From Sepiola atlantica (taxonomy: Eukaryota > Mollusca > Cephalopoda > Sepiida > Sepiolidae): 64,000 nt of DNA. The stretch spans positions 34,515,301-34,579,300 of the forward strand of contig OY744519.1 in NCBI GenBank assembly GCA_963556195.1, in the 5' to 3' direction. Made by a program: the position numbers and the translations under genes. The number at the start of each line of letters is the position of its first letter. The stretch's first letter is position 1. Below, in pieces: positions 11,603-23,970 of this stretch. The notes under the pieces were generated by a model. It did no database searches, was not told the origin of the DNA, and saw nothing but the letters and a program-made list of their open reading frames with translations.

Positions 11603-11748
11603 CTTTAACAACTCTGGGGCGTCCGGCTATCGTCCTGCCCGAAAGGTACGCTGCAAACACCATCACGATTACCACAAGCCTTTTTATTAAATTTCCATCA
11701 GATATTTTAATACGCTGTGCTGATCGTACTCGAAACACCACGGATATT
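11603..11748 (-). CDS. Class C GPCR exon: intracellular loop 2 and TM4
   Basis: A 146-bp exon (1 base, 48 codons, 1 base) lies between TTTTTTTAG and a GTGAGT donor. It encodes ISVVFRVRSAQRIKISD, a basic second intracellular loop, then NLIKRL and a hydrophobic TM4 (VVIVMVFAAYL), ending SGRTIAGRPRVVK. F-R-V-R-S-A-x-R followed by D-x-x-L-x-x-R-L matches the loop after TM3 in GPR158/smog relatives. The open phase-1 donor shows that a further exon (extracellular loop 2 and TM5) must follow; I could not find it between 3 and 11.6 kb. An AAT microsatellite starts 20 bp upstream of the acceptor. Confidence 0.8.
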
Positions 11749-11768
11749 CTAAAAAAAGACAACAAATA

Positions 11769-11769
<1 letters not shown>

Positions 11770-11800
<31 letters not shown>

Positions 11801-11822
11801 TAATAATAATGATAATAATGAT
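11770..11822. repeat. (AAT)n/(AATG) imperfect microsatellite
   Basis: Lies 20 bp upstream of the TM4 exon acceptor, so its length could affect splicing. Confidence 0.9.
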
Positions 11823-11929
11823 CAATGTTAGTACTTCCATAGTGTTCTTCATCTTTCGCTTGGCAATCATTCCCGTCTCATGAACAATTATCCTCGAGTG
11901 GCTCTTGGCCTTGATGACTGAGGACCTCA

Positions 11930-13440
11930 ATAGTAAAATAAAACTTCTATTGGTATCACTGAAAGTGGTCGCTGAGGACGTGAGGGAATAAAAACATCGA
12001 GGAGTGATAGCATCTTCCAGACCTCGCCTCGAAGCGAACAGGGAATACTAGATTAATGAGGAGATTTATTAATGTTCAGGTTTCAGAGAAAACTACCGGT
12101 AACTATCAGGTAGAAACAGCTGTTGCAAGACCACCAAGTGCGTTACAATAATACTTGAATTAACTGAAAGTTCTAGAATATCTGTAGAGACTTAACGTTA
12201 TGCAAACTCAACATAGCTTTGGAATCAGCAGAAAGTGTTACCGCGATCAACATGAGAAATTATTGTAGAAGTAAACAGGTTAGGATACTGTCGCTTTTAG
12301 ATATATAGCCTTTTTGTATATTAACATAAGTGGTAAGACGTCGACGCCTTATTCTAGCCAGACGCTAAATAATACAGACGTATAAAAAGAACGATAGTAA
12401 GGCATCACTCTGACCCAGGGATGGTTGGAAGCAAATAAGGCAGCATTTTAAACGGCGGTTCACGGGATTTCCCTGAGCAGTGGATAAATAAATTGATCCA
12501 TCATCATGCTGTTTGTTGATAAGATCTTCTCGGTCGATGAAGCTCATTGTGCGAACAAAGATGGCGTCGTGATGAGTACATGGTAGACAAATACAAAATG
12601 GTGACGACACTAGTGGAGCCAGCGTATAGAGCAGTCTGATAAAATCATTGATCCCACTACGATTGACGTTCACAAACAAGATAGTACGTGTAAAATCACC
12701 GACATAACGATTCTGGATAGAAAAAAAAAGTTTGAAAAAATACCAATTATTCTGAACTCGGAGTAGAATTAATCAGACTAGTTTACAAAAAGACGAAACA
12801 TAATACCAGATACAAGCTGTCTCAAAGAAGTAGTGCATATGTTTGGAGACAATGACCTCCTAAGTAGACCTAGTACAGGAAAACCTAAAATGTGTCGGAA
12901 CTGAAACAATTCGGATTTTGAACAAAAAAGTTAAAGCCAAAAATGACTCGGTTTTCTAACAAAATTTCGTTTTCCAAACCACATTTGGCAACCGAAGTAT
13001 CCCGACTCATTAAACGTTAACAGTTCTGTACAGAGTTGCCACTCCTGAGTTTTTAAATCCAGATTTGAGTTTGTTAAACAAATCTAGGTTTACATTTTAT
13101 TATTCGTTTTTTTTGTAAGAAAATATAAAATGTTCACAGAGAATATATTTATTCTTAATAATTTTATATATGAACCGATTAAATACCTAAAAATGGTCTA
13201 TATATAAGAATAATAACGAATTGATCTGTTTTACATTATTATTTATGGGTAAATATTATTCAGTTTCCGAACAATTCGGTTTTCGAACAGCTTTTCAGAA
13301 CGAATTATGTTTGAAACCGAGGTTACACTCTATATAATAAAATACAAATAGTAATAATTCTAAATTAGGTAATTAGAACACCATTAAAAATTAGAAAAAA
13401 TAAAAAAAAATAAAAAAGGGTGTATACGCACATCTCCTAC
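11930..13440. other. Non-coding intronic sequence
   Basis: No gene recognised. The minus-strand open frame at 12365-12679 has no motif that I know and may be a decayed transposon remnant. Confidence 0.35.
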
Positions 13441-13579
13441 CTGGAATTAAACATCGGTTTGTTGCTGATTGTAACGATCTAACATACAGCGTTTTCGGTT
13501 GCTCTTGTTTTTATTTTCTCTCTCCAGTTTTTTATTAATTGTTTTCGTCACCTGAAGATGATTCGTCGTTTCAAGCTCA

Positions 13580-13684
13580 GAAGAAAGATATGTGAGATTA
13601 AAAAGTTTAATGAACCCGAAAGAAATAAACAATCAAAATTCCTTTTGGGTTCATTAAACTTTTTAATCTCACATATCTTTCTTT
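13580..13684. repeat. Inverted repeat, about 40-bp arms
   Basis: AAAGATATGTGAGATTAAAA then AGTTTAATGAACCC pairs with GGGTTCATTAAACTTTTTAA then TCTCACATATCTTT across a 20-bp spacer. A third, direct partial copy (CTTTTTAATTTCACATATCT) lies at 13842-13862, and both direct copies continue with AACAC then CTTAGACG-like sequence. GCTTGAAAC near 13575 (minus) and 13993 (plus) matches the 3' words of the Penelope-like repeats. Confidence 0.8.
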
Positions 13685-14114
13685 AACACATAATTTAGAC
13701 GGACCTTATTTAACCCTTCAAAACGCTTCAGATAAAAATAGTCGTAAGCAATAACTGTGACTCATGGGATTAAAAAAAAATTAAATTTAAATTTTTAAAT
13801 TTTTATTCCTTTTTATCCCCCCCACCTTTTTGGACTTTTAAACTTTTTAATTTCACATATCTTTCTCTAACACCTAACTTAGACGATACAAAGCAAATAA
13901 CGTATCAATCGTGGTTTATGCAAGATCCTCCATTTTCTCTACCAAGTGACAACAAAGCTGAAAATAGCCGGGAGGTCAACGCCTTCTGAGCTTGAAACCA
14001 ATGGTACTGATGTTGTACTGATTTTCTGTATCGAATAATAAATAAATATTACGCTCTTAATTTTGAGTTTCTCAATTAATTGAGAACTCTGATGGGATTT
14101 TTCCTACCATCTCT

Positions 14115-14128
14115 AGAGAGAGAGAGAG

Positions 14129-14197
<69 letters not shown>
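14115..14197. repeat. (GA)n microsatellite
   Basis: GA repeats broken by AAAG and GGGA; a purine-only strand over about 80 bp ending in GGGGGGG. Confidence 0.93.
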
Positions 14198-14198
<1 letters not shown>

Positions 14199-14248
14199 AA
14201 GTTTTATTTAAAGCTCCCTAAATTCATACGAGAATTATTCACATGAAC

Positions 14249-14412
14249 CTGTGGCTTACCGGTTATAGGCGTTGATTAACATTCAGTAATAACTATCAGT
14301 CTTTTGGAAGTTGAATGTTCAATCCTTATTACATGCGCTAATAACTAAGAATAACATAAAATGTAACATTTATATCCGGTCATGGCTGACAGAACGAGAG
14401 CAATCCAACCCC
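14249..14412 (+). mobile_element. tRNA-like SINE, second family (pairs with 32349-32520)
   Basis: Starts TGGCTTACCGGTTATAGGCG (A-box region), continues TAACTATCAGTCTTTTGGAA and TTCAATCC (B box GAATGTTCAATCC), then CCGGTCATGGCTGACAGAAC, GAGAGCAATC. The copy at 32349 has the same order of words. The head resembles an Arg/Met-type tRNA A box but is diverged. No TA tail follows here. Confidence 0.7.
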
Positions 14413-14556
14413 GTGAATTAAATAAAAAGTCTTCGCTCCCATTGCATAAAACTAAATTAAATATTACTCACATTACACACCCTTACGCCGAGCTTTCATC
14501 AGTTGATTAGTTTGGGAGTGAATTCTCTACATAAAAAATATATAAACATATACCTC

Positions 14557-14664
<108 letters not shown>

Positions 14665-14929
14665 GAGACAGTAATTCATAATTTGGCATTTAATGTATAT
14701 GTTTTAAGCAACTTATTTTTTGTATTAATCCCAAACAATGCCTATTACAATTAAAGCATAAGGGCTACTGTGATAAGAGTCATATTTCTTAAGGGCAGCC
14801 TTGGTGGAGAGCTTGGCAGCAAGATGTTGATTCACATCATATTTAAATGTCTGCATATTTGTACGGTCGAAAGAATAGGGAGCAACGAAGGTATATTCTA
14901 AAAGAGTAGTAAAATATTCCTCTCAAAAC

Positions 14930-15110
14930 TAGAGATTGCTACAGTGAATGGGTGGGATTTTGCTGCAACTGAACTGGGTCGAAAGTATTTACGATTGCGT
15001 GGTACACGTGTAGTGAGTTCATCGGATCAGTATTCCGTGGAAGTACTTGTAAAACAGGCACACGGATGCAACTCTGTAGCGATGCAACAGAGGATTTTAC
15101 AACAGTTCAA
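14930..15110 (+). repeat. Dispersed repeat, inverted partner at 18330-18410
   Basis: GTGTAGTGAGTTCATCGGAT then GGAAGTACTTGTAAAACAGG is found inverted at 18340-18405 as TTTTACAAGTACTTCAACGG, ATGTGCTCCGATGAATTTAC. Family unknown. Confidence 0.6.
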
Positions 15111-15157
15111 TTAGTATAGTTTACTCTTATTAGCTATCACTTTTTTTAGCATTTAAA

Positions 15158-15161
<4 letters not shown>

Positions 15162-15221
<60 letters not shown>
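15162..15221. repeat. (TA)n microsatellite
   Basis: About 30 TA units between unrelated unique sequences. Confidence 0.95.
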
Positions 15222-15225
<4 letters not shown>

Positions 15226-16489
15226 GACGACCATTAATACCGAACACAAATTAATTTGTTTTGGCTCGAGGGTATGCTCCCAGAATTTTGTAATTCTGTA
15301 AACAACACGAGATAAAGTAATTGCCAAACGAAATATAAACGCATAGATATAGTTAAAATAAGCAATTTAATGCTAAAATGCGACAGCGATAGAATTTAAT
15401 GGAAATAAGAATTATAGGTTTTTCTTTTCTCCAGAGCTAGAATATCGTCCGTAACGCATATTTACATTCATCAACGGTTCTAAAGTCAATATTTCCTTAT
15501 CTGTTAATCTTTTAACCTGATAGGACCCCATATATTCTTACTGAATCATATATTTTATCTTTTATCGCGACATCGCAGTCCCCTAAACTCTTTCTTAACA
15601 TTTTGTTTCTTCTTACGTCATTTTTTCCACAACATTGCAGGCTGAATAAAAGAATGTCCGCCTAAAAAACAAAGTGTCGTCTGCGGATTTTAAATTTATT
15701 TGTTTTCCGTTTCCTTCCCTCTTGTGTACACTATCACACGCTCGCCTTCTCCCTCTCTTATTACTGTTCGATTAAGCCAAGTCTCGGCAAGCAAGAAAGA
15801 AAAAGAAAAAAAAACAGCTAAGCAAACTCTCTCTCCTCCTCTATCTCTATTTCTCTCTATTTGCTCGGTGACGTTAGAAAAGACAGATACAAAGAAGCAG
15901 ACAGCATGATACTCTATGTTAACCTTCCTCTCCTTCCTCCCTCTCCTCGTGTGAGCTGTGTACCACGCGAGCTATTTATATTCACACAGAATTTTGTTTG
16001 GCTCTTCTCTCTCTACTCTCTTTTTTAAAAATTATTATTTACGTGGTGAGTTTGCGCAACACACACACATATATGTATGCGTATGTGTGATAATATACAA
16101 AACTATGATTATTACATAGTAAACATACATTCTTAGTAGAATTAAATTCCAAAGAAAAGTGATTTATTTCGATAGTGTAAAGTTTTCATGACGGGATCTT
16201 TTTGTTTACTGCCTGAACATGCTCAAGTATGTTTTGAATTTTCCTAGAAACACGTGTAAGCCTTTTTATGCTTCGAATCGTACATCTAATAAAAGTATGA
16301 TATAACTTTCATTTATAATTTTTTTATATATATGTACGGAATATTGATCTATAAGAGATTGTTCATTTTGCATAAAGCATAATGATTATATAGGTCGGAA
16401 GCTATCACAAAGTGTAAATATTTTAACAATTGTGACAGCTTCAAATTTAAAAATTCTTTCATATAACCACAATATATATATAGTCACAA

Positions 16490-16492
<3 letters not shown>

Positions 16493-16578
<86 letters not shown>
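16493..16578. repeat. (TA)n microsatellite
   Basis: About 42 TA units, preceded by a broken TA tract with TAGTCACAATATTT. Confidence 0.95.
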
Positions 16579-16580
<2 letters not shown>

Positions 16581-16696
16581 GATGATCCCGTATTTCAATT
16601 TCACGATTTAAGGTAAAGTACCCTGTTTATTTATGTTTCATTAATTATGTTTTATGATTTGTGAATTTTTCAGCGGTAAGTCGGCCTATACAATTC

Positions 16697-16699
<3 letters not shown>

Positions 16700-16773
<74 letters not shown>
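16700..16773. repeat. (TA)n array abutting the inverted hammerhead dimer
   Basis: About 37 TA units run straight into the left arm of the inverted repeat at 16774-16943. Confidence 0.95.
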
Positions 16774-16779
<6 letters not shown>

Positions 16780-16805
16780 AGTAATGAAAATATATATGGC
16801 AATCA

Positions 16806-16854
16806 AGCTACACAGAGGCTCCCGTGTTTCATCCCCGGGGGGAATCGTCAGGCT
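16806..16854 (-). ncRNA. Hammerhead ribozyme candidate, minus-strand arm
   Basis: Mirror of the plus-strand motif: CTGACGA (16851-16845), a TCCCC/GGGGA stem II, GAAAC, a 7-bp stem III (ACACGGG with CTCTGTGT, including G-T pairs), then A and GCT pairing with AGC. The 10.1-11.1 position is T-T, which is not ideal. Confidence 0.5.
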
Positions 16855-16862
16855 ATGCATTT

Positions 16863-16912
16863 AGCCTGACGATTCCCCCCGGGGATGAAACACGGGGACC
16901 TCTGTGTAGCTT
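16863..16912 (+). ncRNA. Hammerhead ribozyme candidate, plus-strand arm
   Basis: Core order is that of a type I hammerhead: AGC (stem I, 16863-16865), CTGACGA (16866-16872, CUGANGA), stem II TCCCC/GGGGA with a flanking T-T mismatch, GAA (16887-16889), stem III ACAC...GTGT (16890-16907), A at the cleavage position 16908, then GCT closing stem I. Stem I is only 3 bp before a mismatch, so activity is uncertain. A competing long hairpin with the other arm may block folding. Confidence 0.55.
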
Positions 16913-17045
16913 GAGTGCCATATATATTTTCATTGCTTACTATCTAGCTCTACTTACGTATCGAGCACTGTTGAAGTAAATACTGAAAACTGATACATAA
17001 AAAAATTATATCTCCTTATAATATTTTATGTGGATACATGAAGTA

Positions 17046-17048
<3 letters not shown>

Positions 17049-17132
<84 letters not shown>
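17049..17132. repeat. (TA)n microsatellite
   Basis: About 42 uninterrupted TA units. Confidence 0.95.
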
Positions 17133-17136
<4 letters not shown>

Positions 17137-17724
17137 TTAAAGCAACTGACGTCTATTTCCGAAACTTTTCGACAAACCTTTTACTGAACTATTATTGTTA
17201 GCAAAATTATAAAGTTGCAGTCATTTCAAGAAGGTCAATATTGTTGGACCAGTTTCTGTTCTAAACGTTATTCAACATGGCAGTCTTTACTTATGGTTAC
17301 ACCCCGGATGGTCAGTGTATTCTGACTTCATGGACTGTCTTTCTGACTCCAACGCATAATGGGAAAACCATGTTTCATAACTTATACGCATAGTAAGTTA
17401 TCCTCTTTCTTTTTTTAAAAGCGAGAGATGTTTTGACTCTGGGATCAACATTTTGGGAACTCGGCAATAACTGACCAGGTCAACGTACACATTTTTTAAG
17501 GAATGTTCTCTGTTCTAATTTTTTGTCTGTCCAAAATGAAAATTAAATAGATAATTATATGAGTGATCGCCATTGTGAGCTTGTCTTGCCTGTCTTCATC
17601 TTTAATAGTACTAACAAACATATGCCCATTCAGGTCGCATCTGCTTACTAATGTATATACTGTAAGTATTACTAATGGACAGCTAATTGTGACAATTTTT
17701 TGTTGACGTACGATACCCTGCACC

Positions 17725-17930
17725 CAAAGGAGTAGGTAATACCTAGGAGGAGGATGTTATGACAAGAGAACAGATACTACACTACTCCCTCAATGAGAAG
17801 ATAATGCCTAGGAGGATAGTTTAATGTCAATAGAACATATACTACACTATCCCTACCAAAAAGGAAAGGTAATTCCTGATAGGATGGTATCATGACCAAA
17901 GAATATATATACTACACTATCGCCTAATTT
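17725..17930 (+). repeat. Minisatellite, 3 copies (same family as 34590-34935)
   Basis: Units of about 65-75 bp read GGTAATACCTAGGAGGATGT, ATGACAAGAGAACAGATACT, ACACTACTCCCT. The same unit occurs five times at 34.6 kb in the same orientation. Confidence 0.85.
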
Positions 17931-18519
17931 GAGCATTGAAAGATAATACAATTGAACATTAATAGAAGTAATAGTATAGTTTCGGCTTCAGACGGACATA
18001 TACCAAATGCCATTTAGTAATAGAAGGATGAATTTAGTAAACATTTTTAACTAAAATATATTGTACCTTTTTTTTCTGTAAATTTCACACGATTTGCAAT
18101 TATCAAGATTTCATGAATGGACTATGTAGAAAGATTATATGTGGATGTGTAAAGGTAATGTTCAAAACGCTATTTTACACATTAGGTTAGAGTATGAAGC
18201 TAAGTGGAACATTCCATTAGTAGCTAAACGATTAGAATTAGGACGACATGTCAGTAAATGACTACATGGTCAGGATGCCTGTCCTATCGCCCAATGTTGA
18301 ATAGACAGGATGCATGTCCCATCGCTACAATGTTGAATCCCTGTGCTTGTTTTACAAGTACTTCAACGGAATGTGCTCCGATGAATTTACTACACTTGTA
18401 TCTCCTCAATGTTAATACCCCTTGATTAGTCAGACTAGCAACAAAATCTCACTCATATACTGTAGAAGTCCCCAGATGCCGAAAAATTGTTTACTCTAAC
18501 AGCTTCTTTCCTCAGACCA

Positions 18520-18725
18520 CTTACATTTAAAATTCTGCCCTGATCTCTGTTTCATCGACTGTACTAACATGCATAAATTTAAATGTAATGTGAACAAAGA
18601 TCTTGCTGCACAACACCCCATTTAGGATGTCTTTTATACATCTGACCTCTAATCACAGTAGTTCTTTCCGTCTCAGTGGCAGTATGTCTTGTTTGGGGTG
18701 AATAACATTGAAACAAAAGTTCACA
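18520..18725 (+). pseudogene. LINE ORF2 C-terminal tail and 3' UTR remnant (family shared with 60594)
   Basis: In one frame the segment ends DLCFIDCTNMHKFKCNVNKD, LAAQHPI, stop. The copy at 60594-60800 reads CFTDCNDMQKIKTHVNRHLA, AHLPT, stop. Both continue with TAGGATG and a 3' stretch containing GTCTTGTTTGG(G/T)GTGAA. This is the usual terminal motif of Jockey/CR1-like ORF2. Confidence 0.65.
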
Positions 18726-19000
18726 GTTGCGCGTAGCTATGAACAAGAAAATTCCAACTCTGTCTTTGGCAGGTGAGCTGATTTGATTCGGACGTATTTT
18801 TTTAAGCTCTGACATCGCCTTCCCCGGAGAGGACGATGGAAATGTTACGTAATATGTAACTTTACAATGCTGTAAAATAATAAATCATCAAAGAGATTCG
18901 ATGCAATTGAGCAAGTATGTTTTGGGCGGTTTTTATTTGTTACCTTATTATAAAACCAAAGTAAAGAAGAAGTATGAGAAACTTCTGCTGCTATATCTTC

Positions 19001-19061
<61 letters not shown>
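19001..19061. repeat. (CGA)n microsatellite
   Basis: About 20 CGA units; encodes only poly-Arg or similar frames, which I do not take as coding. Confidence 0.97.
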
Positions 19062-20449
19062 TTTAACACCACTGTAACGCCACTCCTATGTTTAAGTTTA
19101 GATTACTCTAACAGATTGGTCGTTTCAAGTGCTGGCTGGCTATTATCTCAAGTGGTCAGTTTCTAGGTGGTCGAATAGGGATGGGCTGAGAGGAAAAACG
19201 GATGTTGTCAGCTCCGGTAACCAGGTAAGAATATCTAAAAAAAGACCGAACGTCTGAGAGTTGGCAGAGATTTAGATCAGGTCGAGCAAACGATGAGATG
19301 AGATGACTTCGACCGAACGACATTTCGACCGAACGACATCGATAGTTTCGATAGATAAATTATCTCAGTTAGGTCCTAGCTGATACATTGGAACTTAACC
19401 TGAACGTGGACGCTAGCGGCGGGGTCCCAACAACACACACAATCGCCTGTTACCAGCAAGTCAAATGCTCAATGTATATCTCTGTGTGTGTTTTATGTGA
19501 GTTTTTTTTACTTGCTGTGAATACAACTTGAAAACCTATGCACGCGTTCTCGGCGATCGCCAAGACAAGAGACAACACGGTCAGAGTAAGAAGATGAAGA
19601 CGAAGAGAAAATTACGTCACAGACGTTGGAGGATGGTTTCATATCTCTTTGATTTCTCACTACTTTGAATGACATCAAACATATTTTTGCTAAATTTAAA
19701 TAATGTTTTGTTATGGAGCAATTTAAAGTTTAGATTCATGGATTATAATTCTGAAATTATAATTTAAGTCTTATTTTGAAAAAATAATTACCTTATTTAT
19801 TGAAAATTTATTGAAAATTGGCATCTTTGGCATCATTTATATATACTAAAACTGACAATTTTACTCGCTCGTTTGCACGTGGGATGTCGCAGTAGTAGTC
19901 GCAACAGCGTGTAGAAGATGTCACCAATAAATAAATGACGTAAATAAAAAGGAAACCATAACAACTATAGGACACCATAAACATGGTAATATGGGTGAAC
20001 TTTTAGGAGAAAGAGTCCACGGGTGTTCTTATTCATTATCAGGAAACAGTGGCTTATATTAAAATCTACCCGCTGAACGGTGTTTCAGATCCATTCGATT
20101 TAGAAAAAAAAACATCCGAGGGAGAGATTTATCCTATGGCAATACCTACAGTGAACACTGCCATATTGTTTTCTTTTTTAAATAATCTGTTGCGGTATCA
20201 CTTCCGTGAGCTGATGTATGTTATTTGATATGATTGTTTTTTTTTGTGAGTTTGTGTGTATTTTATTCGTGTTATTACGTATTAGGTTTTCTGTGATCAT
20301 ACATGGACAAAGACAAATAGAAATACAACTTCTTCGATCCTAATTCAGATGTTTTCAAAATATAATTATGACTTTCCTAATCAAACGTGCATGTCTGATA
20401 AAACTGTCACGAAGATGAATTCGTAGTTATTATGTAAATTTTATGTAAA

Positions 20450-21770
20450 GTAAACGAAAAGAAAAACACAGAAAAAGAGTGATGAAGCAGAAAAGCACAG
20501 AATACGAAATAAATAGGAAAAAACGAAAAAAAAGCAGAAAAATTCTAAAAACTAGCAGAAAAATACAACAAAAACTACGTATATGTTAAAAGCAACAAAC
20601 ATCAGGAAAAGAGAGAAAACAAAATATACTAGAAAAAACAGAAAAAGAAAGAAATTACTGAAAAACAGAATAAAGTGATAAAAAACAGGAAAACACAAGA
20701 AAAACATAAAAAAGCAGAAAAATAATGAAAAAAGAAAATACCGAAAAAAGATAAGCACAACAAAAAACGAAAGAAACAAAAACAGAAAATTAAAAAAGAC
20801 TGAAAAGATATAAAATAACTGAAAAACAAAGACAAAACAGAAACAACTTGCTGATTAAAAGGAACTAACGAAAAATGAAAAAGCAAAAATAACAAAAAGC
20901 ATAAAAAACAACAAATATATAAACAATGCAATTAGTACTATTTTTAAAAACTCTATTTCTGTTTTTTATTATTAAAAAAAACAGAAATAGAGTAAAAAAA
21001 CAGAAAAACGCAGAAAATGGAATAAACATGAAAAACATAAAAAGCATGAAAACAACATAAAGAAAAAAAAATGGAAAAGCAGGAAAATACTAAAACAGCA
21101 AAAATAAAACAACAAAAAACAGAAAAAGCCAGAAATACTGAAAAAAAAAACGAAAAAGAAAAGGGAAACAGAATAATTAATCAACACGATAGAAACAGAA
21201 CAAAAACACCCAGAAAAACAAAACAAAAAATCGAAAAAATAGAACTAAATGAAAACTCCCCAGACAAAACACATGACACAACTGTCTGATAAAGACGAAC
21301 AAGAAAAAAATGAAACAGAAAAAATAACATAAAACATAAATAAACTACGAATAAATAAACAATAAATAGTAGTTATCATGTAAATTCGTCAACAAACAGA
21401 ACATTACGGAAAATCAGAATACAAGTGAAAAACAGAAAAATCACAGAAAACGGAAGAAACAGGAAAAACAAAAAAAGCAGAAAAATATTGAAAAACAGAA
21501 AAGACCGAAAACAAAAAAAAGCACAGTAAAATGGAATAAACAGAAAATAGAAAAAAAACAGGAGAAAAAATGCAAGCAGTAGTTATAATGTGAAGTCGCC
21601 AACAAATAGATAAACAATCGAAGAAATAAAAAAAACAGGAAAACACTAGAAAAACAATATGAAAGATGCAACTGTTTGTTAGAATGTAATGTTTTTGACA
21701 AACGGTAAAAATGAAAAACAAAAATAACAAGAAACCCATAGTGAAACAAGAAACAAGAAATGACAAAATC
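20450..21770 (+). repeat. Purine-rich low-complexity block with ACAGAAAAA words
   Basis: About 1.3 kb in which degenerate copies of ACAGAAAAAC, GCAGAAAAAT and GAAAAACA make nearly the whole plus strand purine with A in excess. Two internal stretches (AGTAGTTAT-ATGT and AACAAATAGATAAAC near 21360 and 21585) are repeated. Hydrophobic minus-strand frames (Phe/Leu-rich) are composition effects. Confidence 0.85.
20950..20993. repeat. Perfect 18-bp hairpin in the purine-rich block
   Basis: ACTCTATTTCTGTTTTTT and AAAAAACAGAAATAGAGT are reverse complements across an 8-base AT spacer. Confidence 0.85.
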
Positions 21771-22275
21771 AGAAAACGAAAAAAATCTACATTAAATAAA
21801 TATTAAAACGAATTGGAGAATATAATTTATTGAGTGAAAGTGATTAAACTCTAATGTCATGATTGCTTTTAAAATTAATGGCCATTGCTGCAATAATTGT
21901 TTATACAAGTAAATGATTGTGATTTCAAATTGGAATGAAGAGGTTTTCAACGGAAAGAATGGTTGGTGAATAGACATTTATTACAAATAAAATTGTTTTT
22001 AAAGTGGAATGAATTAGTGTTGTGTATTTCAATTAGTTGCTGTAACTCTTAAAATATATCACAAAATCTTTATGAACTGCCCAATAAATTATGTTGCCTA
22101 TTTGTTTATTATCCGATAGAGAGTACATTAAATGAATTGTAAAATAAAATATATCAACTATTTCGTAGATTCTCTTTTTCTTAACCAAGAAAGTTATAAT
22201 TATTACGTGTATTTCGCAAACTTGTTAATAAAGTATACATAGTAACAAGTGCGTGCATTACTGTAGAAAGTATTC

Positions 22276-22278
<3 letters not shown>

Positions 22279-22352
<74 letters not shown>
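22279..22352. repeat. (TA)n array at a Helitron-like terminus
   Basis: About 37 TA units, followed directly by ATACTAGC, where a minus-strand CTAG end falls. Confidence 0.95.
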
Positions 22353-22354
<2 letters not shown>

Positions 22355-22356
<2 letters not shown>

Positions 22357-22400
22357 CTAGCTGGACCCGTATCCCGGCGTTGCCCGGGAAAAATGTAAAA
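22355..22400 (-). mobile_element. Helitron-like 3' end
   Basis: On the minus strand CCCGGGCAACGCCGGGAT folds into a GC hairpin and is followed 12 bases later by CTAG and then T, the arrangement of Helitron 3' ends (hairpin, then CTRR, host T). The internal extent upstream on the minus strand is unclear; 22400-23640 shows no recognised coding. Confidence 0.5.
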
Positions 22401-23643
22401 AAAATGAATTAAAGAGTGTAAACATCCGGCCAAACGCAAATAGGTCACATTTTGGAATTAATGTAGGGTGAAAAGAGGAAGAAAGGAATAAGGTGGGGGG
22501 GGGCGTGTGTAGAAGTCTGTCTGTCCATCCTAAAGTACCGGTATTTACTCAGCATTTTCGTTTTGATATTTAACACCGCTCTATCTAAAATTAAAGAGGC
22601 CCACAGAGCCGTATTAAATCCAATTCCCACCCGGTTATCGTTGTTTAGAGATTCTATTTTTTTTAGAGAGGAAGGAAAAATGGAAAGAGGAAAAAGAAAA
22701 GAAAGAAAAACAGAAAAAAAGAAAAAAGGAAAAGAAAAATGAGTATGCCTTCTGAGCACTACTAAAACACAAAAATATAATTAAGGACGTCTGCAGAGCA
22801 CTAGTAAATCACGTTGGTTTGAAAGAAAATGGTGATATTCATGATAAGTAAAGTACTAAATATTACAGTATTCTTTTTAAAATTACTACATGGTTACGTT
22901 GAATATAAAAAAATCCGGCCCTTACTCCTCCTTCCACCTCACTCAAAGGTGGAAGTATAACAATATAAGATTTTTAGATCCTTTCTATTCAAAGAAATCG
23001 ATGTTTTTTCTAATGTTTGGATATTATGCGTGTGAAAGAGGTAGGATTCAGGAAATGTAAACTTTATGGATAATGTTGAGTATCTTGGCGTATATGAATT
23101 TAATTCGGAAGTCGCTGCAGAAATTGTAGCCGTCATGTTTAATGCTGAAATAGAGAAGGAACTGTCGTCATTAATTGCATTCTCTATAAACTAGAATGAG
23201 TATAAATGTATACGAATAAGTTGAAGTAACGTAATCCGATATTCTCGGAAAACAAACGGAATAAGCGGGAGCGTCCATTAAATGTTTGCGTAATGTTTTG
23301 TATTATGTAGTAAATTAAAAGCAACAAAAAATTGTAAATACTAACAGACACTTTAAAAAGAAAATTGACGTTGATAATTAGTTCCTGGTGACGACTTGGG
23401 GAGTGTCAGCACTTAAATGTTAGGGAGGAGAAGTTATTGCTAAAATCTATATGGAGTTTGGTTTAAGGAGAGTCGATGATGATGGCCCAAAAGTAATATT
23501 TAGTGTTAACTGAACAAAAATAATCAAAAATTTACTAAAACACGACCGAGTTAATCAGCGTAATGTAGTTGTGAGTTTAGTAGTCTGTGATGTATGTGGG
23601 TAGTTTCCTATTCTTCAAGAAGGTACAAGGGGAAATCGTCTTA

Positions 23644-23647
<4 letters not shown>

Positions 23648-23703
<56 letters not shown>
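23648..23703. repeat. (TA)n microsatellite
   Basis: About 28 TA units. Confidence 0.95.
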
Positions 23704-23707
<4 letters not shown>

Positions 23708-23867
23708 CCGATTATAATTTTGCATTTACTGTCACTGGTAATTAGATCGATCTGTCTGGTTATGTGCCTTTTGCGCATTAGTAGGTGTAGTTTTCTCCAT
23801 GGTTAAACAAGAAAAAACCCTTGGGTTGGGGATGGGAAGATGAATTACATGAATTCTTCATTTGACT

Positions 23868-23869
23868 AT

Positions 23870-23955
<86 letters not shown>

Positions 23956-23970
23956 GTGTGTGTGTGTGTG
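23868..23970. repeat. Compound (CA)n(TA)n(TG)n microsatellite
   Basis: CA then TA then TG, so the whole tract is self-complementary and can form a hairpin. Confidence 0.95.

Larger units (their letters stand above)
16774..16943. mobile_element. 82-bp near-perfect inverted repeat with a hammerhead-like motif in each arm
   Basis: Arms 16774-16855 and 16862-16943 match at 79 of 82 positions around a 6-base spacer TGCATT. Each arm, read outward from the centre, carries CTGACGA, a C-run/G-run hairpin and GAAAC, followed by an ACAC...GTGT stem. The arms also share GGCACTCAAGCTACACAGAG-type sequence. This may be an inverted dimer of a short ribozyme-bearing retroelement. RNA from either strand would fold into one long hairpin. 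Confidence 0.88.

Noticed and set aside
12365..12679. 104-codon minus-strand frame as a gene
   Set aside because: No recognisable motif or splice context; probably decayed repeat.
20552..21766. Phe/Leu-rich minus-strand frames as membrane proteins
   Set aside because: Reverse of the A-rich purine block; composition alone explains them.
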